A stretch of DNA of 64,000 nucleotides from GCA-2794515 sp033763335 (GTDB lineage: Bacteria > Chloroflexota > Anaerolineae > Aggregatilineales > Phototrophicaceae): positions 86,225-150,224 of the forward strand of contig JANRKU010000016.1 of assembly GCA_033763335.1 (NCBI GenBank), written 5' to 3'. Shown here one piece after another: positions 44,214 through 53,050 of the stretch (its first letter is position 1; the number at the start of each line of letters is the position of its first letter). A program made the position numbers and the translations under genes. The notes under the pieces were generated by a model. The model was not told where the DNA came from and did not search any database. It saw nothing but the letters and a program-made list of their open reading frames with translations.

Positions 44214-45449
44214 TTATTCTGTGGGTGGTACTTCATCCACAGGCGCAACGACAGGTTCGGGTGCAGGTGGCACTTCATCTGTTGCTGGCGGTGGTGGTGC
44301 TGTTTCTGTGGGGGTTTCTGTTCCCCAACGTTGGGTAAAGCCAACACGCCGTTTTTCTGGTTCAAGGTGGCTAATTCGCAAATTGAGTCTATCACCCTTT
44401 TGCAAATAGGAATGGGGTTCTTTGAGTGACCCATCGCCCATTTCACTCAAATGCAACAAGCCTTCTAGCCCATTATCCAGCGCCACAAATGCGCCAAAAT
44501 CCACGACATTGGTCACAGTACCTTCGACCAATTGACCTTCATGATAACGCTCTGCTGCTTCTTCCCATGGGTCGCGCAAAAGACGCTTGCGACTGAGGGC
44601 GATACGATTCGATTCGCGGTCAAGATTGAGAATATACACATCAATCACATTGCCAACCTGCAAAACATCACGCGGATGGTCTACCCGATGCCATGCGAGT
44701 TCAGACACATGGATAAGACCATCTGCCCCACCGAGGTTGACAAACGCGCCAAAATCGCGCAAGCCTGTCACAGTCCCAGAAACGACATCGCCTTCTTTGA
44801 GTTCTGCGAGCAAACGGGCTTTTTGTTGGGCGCGCCATTCTTTTTGTGCTTCGCGTTCACTAAAAATAAGCCGTCTGCGGTCTTGGTCAACTTCGATGAC
44901 CTTCACGACCAATTCCTTGCCCATGAGGTCATTGGAATTTTCGCGCTTATCGGCAACATTGATGCTGGTCAAATGCGAGCTTGGGATAAACCCTTCAAGC
45001 CTGCGCCAACGCACCAAAATACCGCCACGATTGTTGCCCACCACACGGACATTATCCACTTCTTCGGTTTTGAGCAAATCACGGGCTTTTTCCCAATCAT
45101 AACGCTGTAATCCCATATTAATCGAGACAATGAGGTTGTCATCGGCATCTCTGGGATTCAGGATATATACAGGAACTTCATCACCCACCTTAAGGCTACC
45201 ACGAAATTGTTCATCGAGGCGTTCTAGGTCTTCTGAACGCACAATACCGTCTTGTTTTGTACCTAAGTCTACAATAATCTCGCGGGGCTTTATCTCCAAA
45301 ATAAGCCCGTTGCGAATTTGCCCGCGCACTAAATCTCGTGGTGCAAAAGACTCATTGAGCAATCGTTCAAATTCTGACATATCGCTCATTTCTGGAGTGT
45401 TGATGTTGTCATCCATATAACGAAATAGCGCAATTTCGGCAGTATTCAA
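44214..45449 (-). CDS. Second S1 RNA-binding domain protein, four S1 repeats
   Basis: 411 residues; four S1 repeats similar to those of the neighbouring gene (LVRGQIRNGLILEIKPREIIVDLG; VDNVRVVGNNRGGILVRWRRLEGFIPSSHL; VVSGTVTGLRDFGAFVNLGGADGLIHVSEL; VEGTVTNVVDFGAFVALDNGLEGLLHLSE). The tail is Pro/Glu/Thr-rich (ETAPPPPATDEVPPAPEPVV). The start is uncertain: TTG 45449 has AAAGGAGA 13 bases upstream, while the ATG at 45416 lacks a ribosome-binding site. It may be a tandem duplicate that has taken on stress or regulatory work, or one of the two may be the true ribosomal S1. Confidence 0.87.
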   Translation of the reverse strand: MNTAEIALFRYMDDNINTPEMSDMSEFERLLNESFAPRDLVRGQIRNGLILEIKPREIIVDLGTKQDGIVRSEDLERLDEQFRGSLKVGDEVPVYILNPRDADDNLIVSINMGLQRYDWEKARDLLKTEEVDNVRVVGNNRGGILVRWRRLEGFIPSSHLTSINVADKRENSNDLMGKELVVKVIEVDQDRRRLIFSEREAQKEWRAQQKARLLAELKEGDVVSGTVTGLRDFGAFVNLGGADGLIHVSELAWHRVDHPRDVLQVGNVIDVYILNLDRESNRIALSRKRLLRDPWEEAAERYHEGQLVEGTVTNVVDFGAFVALDNGLEGLLHLSEMGDGSLKEPHSYLQKGDRLNLRISHLEPEKRRVGFTQRWGTETPTETAPPPPATDEVPPAPEPVVAPVDEVPPTE

Positions 45450-45658
45450 AAAATGCGCTGTCTCCTTTCTCGGTGGTGGTGCAAGAAAAATCGCTCAGTA
45501 TAAAAGTTTGGTATAACAAGTAATCGCACATGCTTTCTGTTGATTGGTCAGTCATAGAACTGTGAATCACTATTTCATATAAACATAGTATAGCAGAAAT
45601 TTCTTATAAATTGTGCAAAAATTATACTTTCTTTAATTTGCACCCTTTATAAGGGGAA

Positions 45659-46177
45659 TTAGTTCTCTGGCATGGGCGAAAGCGCCCCCATTGTATTGAG
45701 TCCTCTATCCACTTCCCATGGATAAATAATGAAAGCATCCGTCACGGCGGCATAAAAATCGGGTTCTGCCTTGCTAAAAAGTGACCGATACGGGTTAAAA
45801 TGAAAAACACAGGTATACGGAATGGCACCTGCCGCCTCACATCGCCCGCGTACTGCTGTACTGGTGCGCCCACTCCCCCATACATCATCTATAATCAGGG
45901 TATAGCGTCCGCGCAAAAGGGCTTCATCTGGAAATTGTAGGAAAGAGGGCCACGCCATCAACCCACCCTCTTCTGAATTGGGAAAATCCACCGCCGCCGT
46001 TAGCACACTGCGAATCCCCAACGCCTCTGCAAACAAGCCACCGGGGACAATCCCCCCGCGTGTAATCATCACCATGGCATCAAACCGCCCCACTGATTGC
46101 AATTGGGGTAAGAGAATATCTACCAGTTTATCTATATCTGCCCAAGTGAGCAATTCATGACGTGCGGGCAACCTCAT
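45659..46177 (-). CDS. Phosphoribosyltransferase-family protein
   Basis: 172 residues from ATG 46177 (MRLPARHELLTWADIDKLVD), with GAGGAAGG eight bases upstream; the frame is open 34 codons further, across a terminator hairpin, so that extension is rejected. Type I PRT fold: MVMITRGGIVPGGLFAEAL and the PRPP loop YTLIIDDVWGSGRTSTAVRG. The hood does not match hpt, apt or upp closely, so the acceptor base is unknown. It resembles generic salvage PRTs found across bacteria. Confidence 0.85.
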   Translation of the reverse strand: MRLPARHELLTWADIDKLVDILLPQLQSVGRFDAMVMITRGGIVPGGLFAEALGIRSVLTAAVDFPNSEEGGLMAWPSFLQFPDEALLRGRYTLIIDDVWGSGRTSTAVRGRCEAAGAIPYTCVFHFNPYRSLFSKAEPDFYAAVTDAFIIYPWEVDRGLNTMGALSPMPEN

Positions 46178-46207
46178 AGCGCCAGCCTTCCTCTGTAGGT
46201 CTCTACA

Positions 46208-46253
46208 AAAATCAAAAAATCGCACATAATGTTTTAGATTATATGCGATTTTT
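46208..46253 (-). terminator. Terminator or attenuator ahead of the phosphoribosyltransferase gene
   Basis: Arms AAAATCGCACATAAT and ATTATATGCGATTTT (one mismatch) around GTTTTAG. On the minus strand the stem runs into TTTTTTGATTTTT, so it is a strong intrinsic terminator. It lies 38 bases before the start codon of the gene and about 140 bases after pruA, so it either ends pruA or attenuates the PRT gene. Confidence 0.8.
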
Positions 46254-46299
46254 ATATTTTCACCAAAAAGATTTAACAAATATATAATGGGAGGTGTAG

Positions 46300-46355
46300 G
46301 GACGGCATATATGCCGTCCTCGATTTTTGAGGCGCGGACACGATATATCGTGTCC
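46300..46355. repeat. Pair of palindromic repeats downstream of pruA
   Basis: 46300-46319: perfect GGACGGCATATATGCCGTCC preceded by GTAGG. 46336-46355: perfect GGACACGATATATCGTGTCC followed by CTAC. The pair is arranged GTAGGG-palindrome-spacer-palindrome-CCCTAC, so the two together are bounded by inverted flanks. Confidence 0.85.
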
Positions 46356-46389
46356 CTACGCTTAGTTCAGAGGGTAATATGGAGATGTT

Positions 46390-47950
46390 CTATAGCTTTT
46401 CTGCGATACTTTTGGCTTGGGTAAAGTGCAACAGGTAATCGGGTCCGCCCGCTTTGCTATCGGTGCCACTCATATTGAATCCGCCAAATGGATGCACGCC
46501 CACAATTGCGCCTGTGCTTTTGCGATTCAAATACAAATTGCCGACAAAAAATTCTTTGCGTGCTTCTTCTAGCCGATACCGATTATTGCTATAGACCGCG
46601 CCTGTTAAGCCATAATCTGTCCCATTTGCCACACGGAGCGCATCATCAAAATCGCGCACACGGCTCATGGCTAATACAGGTCCAAAAATTTCTTCTTGTG
46701 ATACTCTAGCCGTGGGGTTAACATCACCAAAAACGGTTGGTTGAATAAAATAGCCATTTTCGGCGGTCTCTTGCAATTTACCCCCTGTGAGCAATTTGCC
46801 TTCCCCCCCCCCCAATGCCAATATAATGGGTAATTTTATTCACAGCATCTTGGTCAACTACGGGTCCGATATTAATTTTCCAATTGGTATCAGGCGCGCC
46901 CATGACCAATTCGTTGGTGAGTTCAACCACACGTTTGGCGACCTCATCATAAACCGAATCAACAATCATGGCACGGCTACAGGCGCTACATTTTTGCCCC
47001 TGAAAACCAAATGCGCTGGCAACAATACCTTTAGCCGCTTCTTCGAGATTAGCGGTTTCATCCACAATGATGCCATCCTTGCCACCCATCTCCAAAATCA
47101 TGCGCTTGAGCCATTTTTGCCCCGTTTGCAATTTTGCGCCTTTTTCGTAGATGCTCACCCCCACCTCTTTTGACCCCGTAAACGAGATAAAACGGGTATG
47201 AGGATGCTCTACCATACGACCACCGACCACTGCACCATCACCCGTCAGGAAATTGAGTACGCCTGCGGGAATGCCATTATTCCAGAACAATTCGCACATC
47301 TTATAGGCGACATACGGGCTTTGTTCTGCGGGTTTGAATACGACTGTATTCCCTGCCACCAGCGACGCACTCACCATGCCTGTGGCAATTGCCAATGGGA
47401 AATTCCATGGAGAAATAACCGCGCCAACGCCCAATGGGATATATTTCAATTGCAATAATTCTGATGGATAACTGGTTAGCGCCCCTGTGCTATCGGCAAT
47501 ACGCAAAATTTGACGGGCATAATATTCTAAAAAGTCTATGGCTTCGGCGGTATCGGCATCGGCTTCTGCCCAACTTTTACCAACCTCAAAGACCATCATG
47601 GCACTAAATTCATGTTTGCGACGGCGCATTTCGGCAGAAGCGCGGAGTAAATACCGCGCCCGTTCTTCGACAGGCACCCGTCTCCACTCATCAAAGGCGC
47701 GGGTAGCCGCCGCAATCGCCGCATCAGCATGAGAGGCATCGCCCATCGCAAACCGACCAATGACTTCTTCTGGGCGTGAGGGATTCACTGAGGCGAATGT
47801 CTCTTTAATGGCAATTTTTTTGTTATCAATAACCAACGGGTAAGTATGCCCCAAATCATTTTTCACTTTTTTGAGGGCTTGTGCAAAATCATATTGATTT
47901 TCATCTACAGAGAAAAAAGTGAGTGCCTCTGGGAAATATGGTGTAAGCAT
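46390..47950 (-). pseudogene. pruA: 1-Pyrroline-5-carboxylate dehydrogenase, frameshifted at a poly-G tract
   Basis: Oxidises P5C/glutamate semialdehyde to glutamate in proline catabolism. The 5' part (from ATG 47950, MLTPYFPEALTFFSV, with AAAGGA upstream) holds the Rossmann core and active site: ISPWNFPLAIATGM, EMGGKDG (Glu), QGQKCSACSRA (Cys). The 3' part (EGKLLTGGKL to AKSIAEKL, with EEIFGPVL) is in another frame. The switch falls at 11 consecutive G residues on the coding strand (46803-46813). Together the parts give the normal length of about 520 residues. This is a homopolymer sequencing error, a slippage mutation or phase variation; the sequence cannot decide. Confidence 0.87.
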
Positions 47951-48004
47951 GTGACCGTCCTTTAATGAACTCATATATAGGAATGGCATGGTCGCCGTTC
48001 CCTA

Positions 48005-49189
48005 TTATACCCATGAATCTGGATATTCTGCACAAATTATTATAATAGCATTGCCCAAATGCCGTGTCAGCACAACCGTACACGCATCATCGCCTTTTAG
48101 CTTGAGTTGTGCCATCAATCCTTCTGGGGTGATAGGCGACCCACGCTTTTTTACCGTCACCCGACCTATATTCCGTTCCCGCAAATAAATGCGTAATTTC
48201 TTCAGGTTAAAGGGCATCCAATCCCAAATTTTCCATGCCCGCGCCCAGTCGCTTTTGGGGTGATGGTCACTGGTCAAATAGGCGATGGTATCATCCAGCA
48301 TGAACATCCCCCACTTTTCTGCGACATCCTGCACCAATCCAGCGCGGATGAGGGCGGGGTCTGGTTCTATAAGCCATTGGCGCGGGGCAGAAATCGGTTT
48401 ATTATCGGCTAAAAAGGCGGGATGTTCCCAGTGATAAGTGTTATCCTCGATGAGGGCAGTGGCACGCGGAGATTTTTCGCCATCTAACCACAATAGCGCC
48501 TCTTTGAGGTCGCCATCCACCGATAAAAATTCGACCTGCCCCGCATACGCGCTTAATTCCGATAAATCCACTGCAGGCGATAATTTCACTGCGCCAAAAT
48601 TGCCCATCCATCGGCGGATAGTCGAGAGTGGCGGGGCATAATTTTCGACCCCAAATAAACGCCCCCCACTCTCATCACGGCGAGCAGGGTCAAAGAAAAA
48701 GGCTTCTGTGAATGATAACGCCCGTTGGGTCACATCATCCACCACAAATTGCGCGTTAGTGATGCCCAATATCTCCGCATTGAGGCGTGCCATTGCCACC
48801 CGCACAGGGTCGCTATCCACCCCAATGACCGATTCCGCAAATTCCGCCAATGCGAGGCTATCAGACCCGATTCCACAACAAAAATCGGTTATCTGTTTAT
48901 CAGAAAATCGCCTCGCCCGATACGCCCGAATACGCGGGTCACTGGCTTGCTCTAATGCGTCTGGGGTAAAAAATAATTGATGTGCCATATCGCCAAATTT
49001 GCCACTCGCACGGGCGCGGGTTTGGGTGAGCGTGATGGCGTGGCTTAATTGGGTCATGGGGATAGTTTTGCGGAGTTGCGAGACGAGCGACAAATGATTT
49101 TTTGGGGATAAGTCTTGTTGTGCGAGAAATTGGAGCAATTTTTCGCCTTCGGTGGAGCATAAAAAGTCGAGGTCAGCGAGGGTTATCAT
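48005..49189 (-). CDS. Class I SAM-dependent methyltransferase with THUMP-like C-terminal domain
   Basis: 394 residues. Helical N-terminus (about 1-95), then a Rossmann methyltransferase with motif I TDFCCGIGSDSLALAEFA, VIGVDSDPVRVAMA, and the acceptor-type motif FFFDPARR. The C-terminal 75 residues (IGRVTVKKRGSPITPEGLMAQLKL to VVLTRHLGNAIIIICA) match the THUMP-like domain found in this conserved family. The substrate is unknown, probably RNA. The start overlaps the stop of the upstream gene. Confidence 0.88.
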   Translation of the reverse strand: MITLADLDFLCSTEGEKLLQFLAQQDLSPKNHLSLVSQLRKTIPMTQLSHAITLTQTRARASGKFGDMAHQLFFTPDALEQASDPRIRAYRARRFSDKQITDFCCGIGSDSLALAEFAESVIGVDSDPVRVAMARLNAEILGITNAQFVVDDVTQRALSFTEAFFFDPARRDESGGRLFGVENYAPPLSTIRRWMGNFGAVKLSPAVDLSELSAYAGQVEFLSVDGDLKEALLWLDGEKSPRATALIEDNTYHWEHPAFLADNKPISAPRQWLIEPDPALIRAGLVQDVAEKWGMFMLDDTIAYLTSDHHPKSDWARAWKIWDWMPFNLKKLRIYLRERNIGRVTVKKRGSPITPEGLMAQLKLKGDDACTVVLTRHLGNAIIIICAEYPDSWV

Positions 49190-50004
49190 TATTCATCAGG
49201 GGTTTCGGCTTCGGTCTGGTTGATGGGGATAAATGCCATTGCCCCACTATCCCATACACTCATAGTCGGGTTAAAAATGGTCTGTATAGCCCAATTCATC
49301 ACCACTTCACGTTTGAATTTGACCACTTTGTTCACCTGATGAAATTTACCCGCCAAAACGGATGGTTGCATAAAGCTCACCGCTTTGGGCAAACTGCTAA
49401 ATACCAACAACGTGCCATTGATAGTCACGGCTTCCCATTGAATGGGTTCATCGGGTTCTAAGCGCCATGGGGGTTTATTGGGGATTTGGCGCACGAGCAA
49501 ATGCACATAACGCCCCTTATACTCGCTGATGGGGATGAGTTCTGCCTCGCCACCAGCCACTTCTTGAATCCGTTCATGGGTATCGGCGGTGATATGGGCT
49601 TTTTCGCCCCGCATCAGCACCCCGCTCGTCGGATTTTGGAACGCATCCTCAATTAAAATACGCACATAACCCGCATCTTCCAAGCGCGTGCCATATTGGG
49701 TCACATCCATTGAAGCGCGGGAATTGGCAATAATCAACCGTCCCCCATGCCGTAAAATGGGCAATACGGCGTGTAAAAATGCGTCATTCAAGATGTATTC
49801 GACTGCCATCACCGCATCTAGGCTATTTTCAGAAAAACGCCATGCGCTCACATCGCCCGAAATGGGGATAATTTCCACATCAGGGCGATGTTGTGCCACA
49901 ATCTCCCCTGCCATACCGTTAATATCCAACAGGCGGAGTTGCGATGCCGATGGGGGCAAGTGCTTAAGAGCAATCTCAATCAGGCGGGAATCAGGCTTCG
50001 TCAT
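49189..50004 (-). CDS. Methyltransferase-like protein, 271 aa
   Basis: N-terminal half has a degenerate class I methyltransferase fold: LRLLDINGMAGEIVAQHRP (motif I without the usual GxGxG), IIPISGD, FSENSLDAVMAVEYILND and VLPILRHGGRLIIAN. The C-terminal half (about 170-260) is a separate beta-rich domain of unknown type. SAM binding is doubtful given motif I. It overlaps the 65-residue gene upstream by 14 bases and the THUMP-like gene downstream by one, so the three form a tight unit. Confidence 0.7.
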   Translation of the reverse strand: MTKPDSRLIEIALKHLPPSASQLRLLDINGMAGEIVAQHRPDVEIIPISGDVSAWRFSENSLDAVMAVEYILNDAFLHAVLPILRHGGRLIIANSRASMDVTQYGTRLEDAGYVRILIEDAFQNPTSGVLMRGEKAHITADTHERIQEVAGGEAELIPISEYKGRYVHLLVRQIPNKPPWRLEPDEPIQWEAVTINGTLLVFSSLPKAVSFMQPSVLAGKFHQVNKVVKFKREVVMNWAIQTIFNPTMSVWDSGAMAFIPINQTEAETPDE

Positions 50005-50188
50005 CTGCTTTGATGGCTTCGGTTATCAGTTTATACAGTTCGAGCCATTCTTCTCTGAAAAAGTGCAATGTCACCGCACCGAGTTCAACATGATAGCCAA
50101 TTTCGCCATCGGGTTCTTCAGAAATCCATACAGTATAATTTTCGGTCTCAGCAATAGTCTCTACAGGGATGTCATTGTCATCAGACAT
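49991..50188 (-). CDS. Small acidic conserved-type protein, 65 aa
   Basis: MSDDNDIPVETIAETENY, then TVWISEEPDGEIGYHVELG, AVTLHFFREEWLELYKLI. It is strongly acidic with a predicted strand-strand-helix. No family recognised. AAGGAG lies seven bases before the ATG, so it is clearly expressed. It overlaps the methyltransferase-like gene by 14 bases, which suggests translational coupling and perhaps a shared complex. Confidence 0.75.
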   Translation of the reverse strand: MSDDNDIPVETIAETENYTVWISEEPDGEIGYHVELGAVTLHFFREEWLELYKLITEAIKADDEA

Positions 50189-50269
50189 AGGGGCGCTCCT
50201 TTTTATATGCTAACAATTGAGGCAAACAGCAGGTTGGTCAATAAAAACGGTGTAAAATATGTTTAATCT

Positions 50270-50370
50270 GTGGCTGACATACGCGCTTTGCGCTAGTCAG
50301 CCAGTACAATTCTGCCTATTTTTGAGGGTGTACTGGCTGACTAGACCCGTTAGGGTCGTATGTCAGCCAC
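50270..50370. repeat. 101-bp cruciform-like intergenic element
   Basis: Outer arms GTGGCTGACATACG (50270-50283) and CGTATGTCAGCCAC (50357-50370). Inner arms CTAGTCAGCCAGTACA (50293-50308) and TGTACTGGCTGACTAG (50329-50344). Between them are two small hairpins, CGC-TTT-GCG on the left and ACCC-GTTA-GGGT on the right, so the sequence can fold into a four-way junction. Its right half matches the element at 9671-9716. It lies between the pnp stop and the 65-residue gene. Confidence 0.9.
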
Positions 50371-50410
50371 AAAACACCAACTGTATTCATATAAGGCATA
50401 TTTTTACAAA

Positions 50411-52810
50411 TTAGCTACTGGTGCTACCGCCACCGCGATTGCCACCGCCACCGCTACGGTCTCCACCACCACCGCCACCACTGCGATTGCGGTCTCCACC
50501 AGCATTGCCACGATAACCACCACCACCGCCACCACTGCGGTTACGGTCGCCACCGCCACCACCACCGCTACGGTTGCGGTCTCCGCCACCGCCACCACCA
50601 CCGCGATAGCCACCACCGCCACCACCACCACTGCTACGGCGCTCGCCACCCTTTTTATCGGAGTCGCGGGCTTCTTGGAGTGTCCAACCGAGCAATACGG
50701 CTTGACGGCTCAGGCGTACTTTGCCAGAGGGGTCAACATCCACCACCATCACCATAATTTCATCACCCATGTGAACTTCGTCCTCTGGATGGCTGACAGG
50801 ATGGTCAGATAATTGCGACACATGCACCATACCTTCTTTGTTTGGCAAAATTTCGACAAACACACCGTATGGTTCAATGCGGGTTACGCGCCCTGTATAA
50901 ATTTTACCGGGTTCTGCTTCTTCAACCAAACCGCGCACTTCTGCGACAGCTTTTTCTACCGATGGACCATCCACACCAGAGATGAACACCGTGCCGTCAT
51001 CTTGAATATCAATGCGGATTCCCAAACGTTCTTGAATACCACGAACAACCTTGCCACCTTGACCAATGACTGCGCCGATTTTTTCGGGGTCAATTTTCAC
51101 TGTGACCATGCGGGGGGCATAATCGCTCAAATAAGAACGGGGTTCGGTGATGGCTTCGCGCATCACGCTCAAAATTTGCATACGAGCATCATAGGCTTGC
51201 TTGAGGGCTTGTTTCATCACATCACCAGAAACACCCGTGATTTTGATGTCCATTTGCAAGGCAGTGATACCACGTTCTGTCCCTGCGACCTTAAAGTCCA
51301 TATCGCCGAGGTGGTCTTCTAAGCCTTGAATATCGGTCAAGACGGCGACTTTATCGCCTTCTTTGATGAGACCCATCGCAATACCCGCCACTGGACGAAT
51401 AATGGGGACACCAGCGTCCATCAATGCCAATGTGCTGGCACAAACACTCGCCATAGAGGTGCTACCATTGGAACTCATGACTTCACTCACCACGCGAATG
51501 GTATAGGGAAATTCATCTTCGGGTGGGGTGACATAGCGCAAAGCTGTTTCTGCCAACGCACCATGACCAATTTCACGGCGTTTTGGTCCGCGCAGGGGAT
51601 AGGCTTCGCCTGTGCTGTATGGGGGCATATTATAGTGGTGCATATACCGTTTGTTTTCGTCAGGGGCGAGTCCATCCATCTCTTGCGAGTCGCTTGGTGT
51701 ACCCAATGTCGCAATCGAAAGGACTTGTGTCTGCCCACGAGAGAATAAACCAGACCCATGTACACGGGGGATGAGGCTCACTTCTGCCGAGAGAGGGCGA
51801 ATGGTCACAAAGTTACGCCCATCTGGACGAATGCCTTCATTGACAATCCGCGCCCGCACTTCTTGGGTCATCACATATTCAATACCTGCGTGAACTTGTT
51901 TTTTAGAGACCTTATCGGCTTCATTTTCCACAACTGCATTATGGGCTTCGTATTCTGCGACAAGGGCTTCTGATAGGGCATCAATCGCCTTACCACGCGC
52001 ATCGCGGTCGGTGTGTTCGGTGATGATTTGGCGAATTTGGGGGCGGATTTTGCCCGCAATTTCTTCAAATAATGCCAGATTCGGTTCATCCTTCACATAT
52101 TCCGATTTTTCTTTGCCCACTTTGGCGCGGATTTCGTTTTGAAATTCGCACAAGGGACGAATGACAGAATGTGCCAATTCGAGGGCTTCAATCATGGTGG
52201 CTTCATCAATTTCTTGAGCGCCACATTCCACCATATTCAAGGCATCTGCTGTGCCAGAGACACGCAAATCGAGGGTGCTATTTTCCATTTGTGAATGGGT
52301 GGGATTCACGACCAATTTGCCATCAATCAAGCCAATGCGAACACCCGCCACAGGACCATTCCAAACGATATTGGAGATGAGGACAGCACAACTCGCGGCG
52401 GTAATTGCCAGCATATCGGTGTGATGTTCTTGGTCATGGCTGAGTGACATGAGGATGACTTGGACTTCGTTCCGCATATCGTCTGGGAACAAGGGGCGTA
52501 AGGTACGGTCTACCACGCGGGATGTGAGGATAGCCGTTTCTGATGGGCGACCTTCACGGCGATAAAAACTGCCCGGAATACGTCCTGCCGCATATAATTT
52601 TTCTTCATAATCTACGCTGAGGGGGAAAAAATCAATGCCATCGCGGACATTATTGCTCATTGTGGCGGTGGCGAATACGACGGTATCGCCAACTTGGAGG
52701 GTCACTGCCCCGCCTGCTTGTTCTGCATATTTCCCAATTTCTAAAACAACTTCTTCTCCACCCACTTGGGTGCTAAAACGGTGTACTGTTCGTGTTGCCG
52801 AAGTCACCAT
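50411..52810 (-). CDS. pnp: Polyribonucleotide nucleotidyltransferase (PNPase) with Gly/Arg-rich tail
   Basis: Phosphorolytic 3'-5' exoribonuclease of the degradosome. 799 residues: two RNase PH domains (start MVTSATRTVHRFST; VDYEEKLYAAGRIPGSFYRREGRP; YNMPPYSTGEAYPLRGPKRREIGHG), KH domain (KIGAVIGQGGKVVRGIQE) and S1 domain (YTGRVTRIEPYGVFVEILPNKEGMVHVSQLSDH). After S1 comes an unusual tail of about 70 residues of G-runs with YRGG and DRNRSGG repeats, like an RGG box. A start at ATG 52810 has AGAGGAG upstream; a GTG 16 codons earlier is rejected. It follows rpsO. Confidence 0.96.
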   Translation of the reverse strand: MVTSATRTVHRFSTQVGGEEVVLEIGKYAEQAGGAVTLQVGDTVVFATATMSNNVRDGIDFFPLSVDYEEKLYAAGRIPGSFYRREGRPSETAILTSRVVDRTLRPLFPDDMRNEVQVILMSLSHDQEHHTDMLAITAASCAVLISNIVWNGPVAGVRIGLIDGKLVVNPTHSQMENSTLDLRVSGTADALNMVECGAQEIDEATMIEALELAHSVIRPLCEFQNEIRAKVGKEKSEYVKDEPNLALFEEIAGKIRPQIRQIITEHTDRDARGKAIDALSEALVAEYEAHNAVVENEADKVSKKQVHAGIEYVMTQEVRARIVNEGIRPDGRNFVTIRPLSAEVSLIPRVHGSGLFSRGQTQVLSIATLGTPSDSQEMDGLAPDENKRYMHHYNMPPYSTGEAYPLRGPKRREIGHGALAETALRYVTPPEDEFPYTIRVVSEVMSSNGSTSMASVCASTLALMDAGVPIIRPVAGIAMGLIKEGDKVAVLTDIQGLEDHLGDMDFKVAGTERGITALQMDIKITGVSGDVMKQALKQAYDARMQILSVMREAITEPRSYLSDYAPRMVTVKIDPEKIGAVIGQGGKVVRGIQERLGIRIDIQDDGTVFISGVDGPSVEKAVAEVRGLVEEAEPGKIYTGRVTRIEPYGVFVEILPNKEGMVHVSQLSDHPVSHPEDEVHMGDEIMVMVVDVDPSGKVRLSRQAVLLGWTLQEARDSDKKGGERRSSGGGGGGGYRGGGGGGGDRNRSGGGGGGDRNRSGGGGGGYRGNAGGDRNRSGGGGGGDRSGGGGNRGGGSTSS

Positions 52811-52873
52811 AAAAAATAATTCTCCTCTATCAAATAAGCGCGGTGGCTCAATTGCCACAACGGGTTAAGAAAT

Positions 52874-52965
52874 AAAAACACCCGTAATTCAGGAACTGGA
52901 AATTATGGTCAAGCAAAAAAACCTTCACCACAATTGCCAATACCTGTCGTTAGCGGGTGTTTTTT
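52874..52965 (-). promoter_or_regulatory. Long imperfect hairpin in the rpsO-pnp spacer
   Basis: Arms AAAAACACCCGTAA (52874-52887) and TTAGCGGGTGTTTTT with one bulged base. The stem goes on inward with CAGG/CCTG and AATT-x-TGGT-x-AAG paired to CTT-x-ACCA-x-AATT, giving a stem of roughly 40 bases with regular single mismatches. In E. coli the pnp leader forms a comparable structure that RNase III cuts for autoregulation; that this one does the same is inferred. A further GGGGCA/TGCCCC stem lies nearer rpsO. Confidence 0.6.
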
Positions 52966-53050
52966 GGTTGCGTTTGCCAATGGTGGCATTCCCGTAATCT
53001 ATCCTCAATAATGAGGGGCAGGGTTGGTTGCCCCATCATCTATTTTGGCG

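Noticed and set aside
45659..46279. Longer 206-residue form of the phosphoribosyltransferase
   Set aside because: The extra 34 codons run through a strong terminator hairpin, while a good ribosome-binding site precedes ATG 46177.
50270..50370. tRNA or tmRNA reading of the cloverleaf-like element
   Set aside because: Stem lengths (14, 3, 16, 4) and the lack of T-loop, anticodon and CCA features do not fit; a related half-copy exists elsewhere.
50270..50370. Inverted terminal ends of an insertion sequence
   Set aside because: The whole element is 101 bp with no coding capacity, and no transposase is present in the window.
50360..50812. 150-codon plus-strand frame rich in Ala/Thr/Val opposite the pnp tail
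   Set aside because: It is the complement of the GGN-rich glycine tail of PNPase; composition follows the repeat, and there is no ribosome-binding site.
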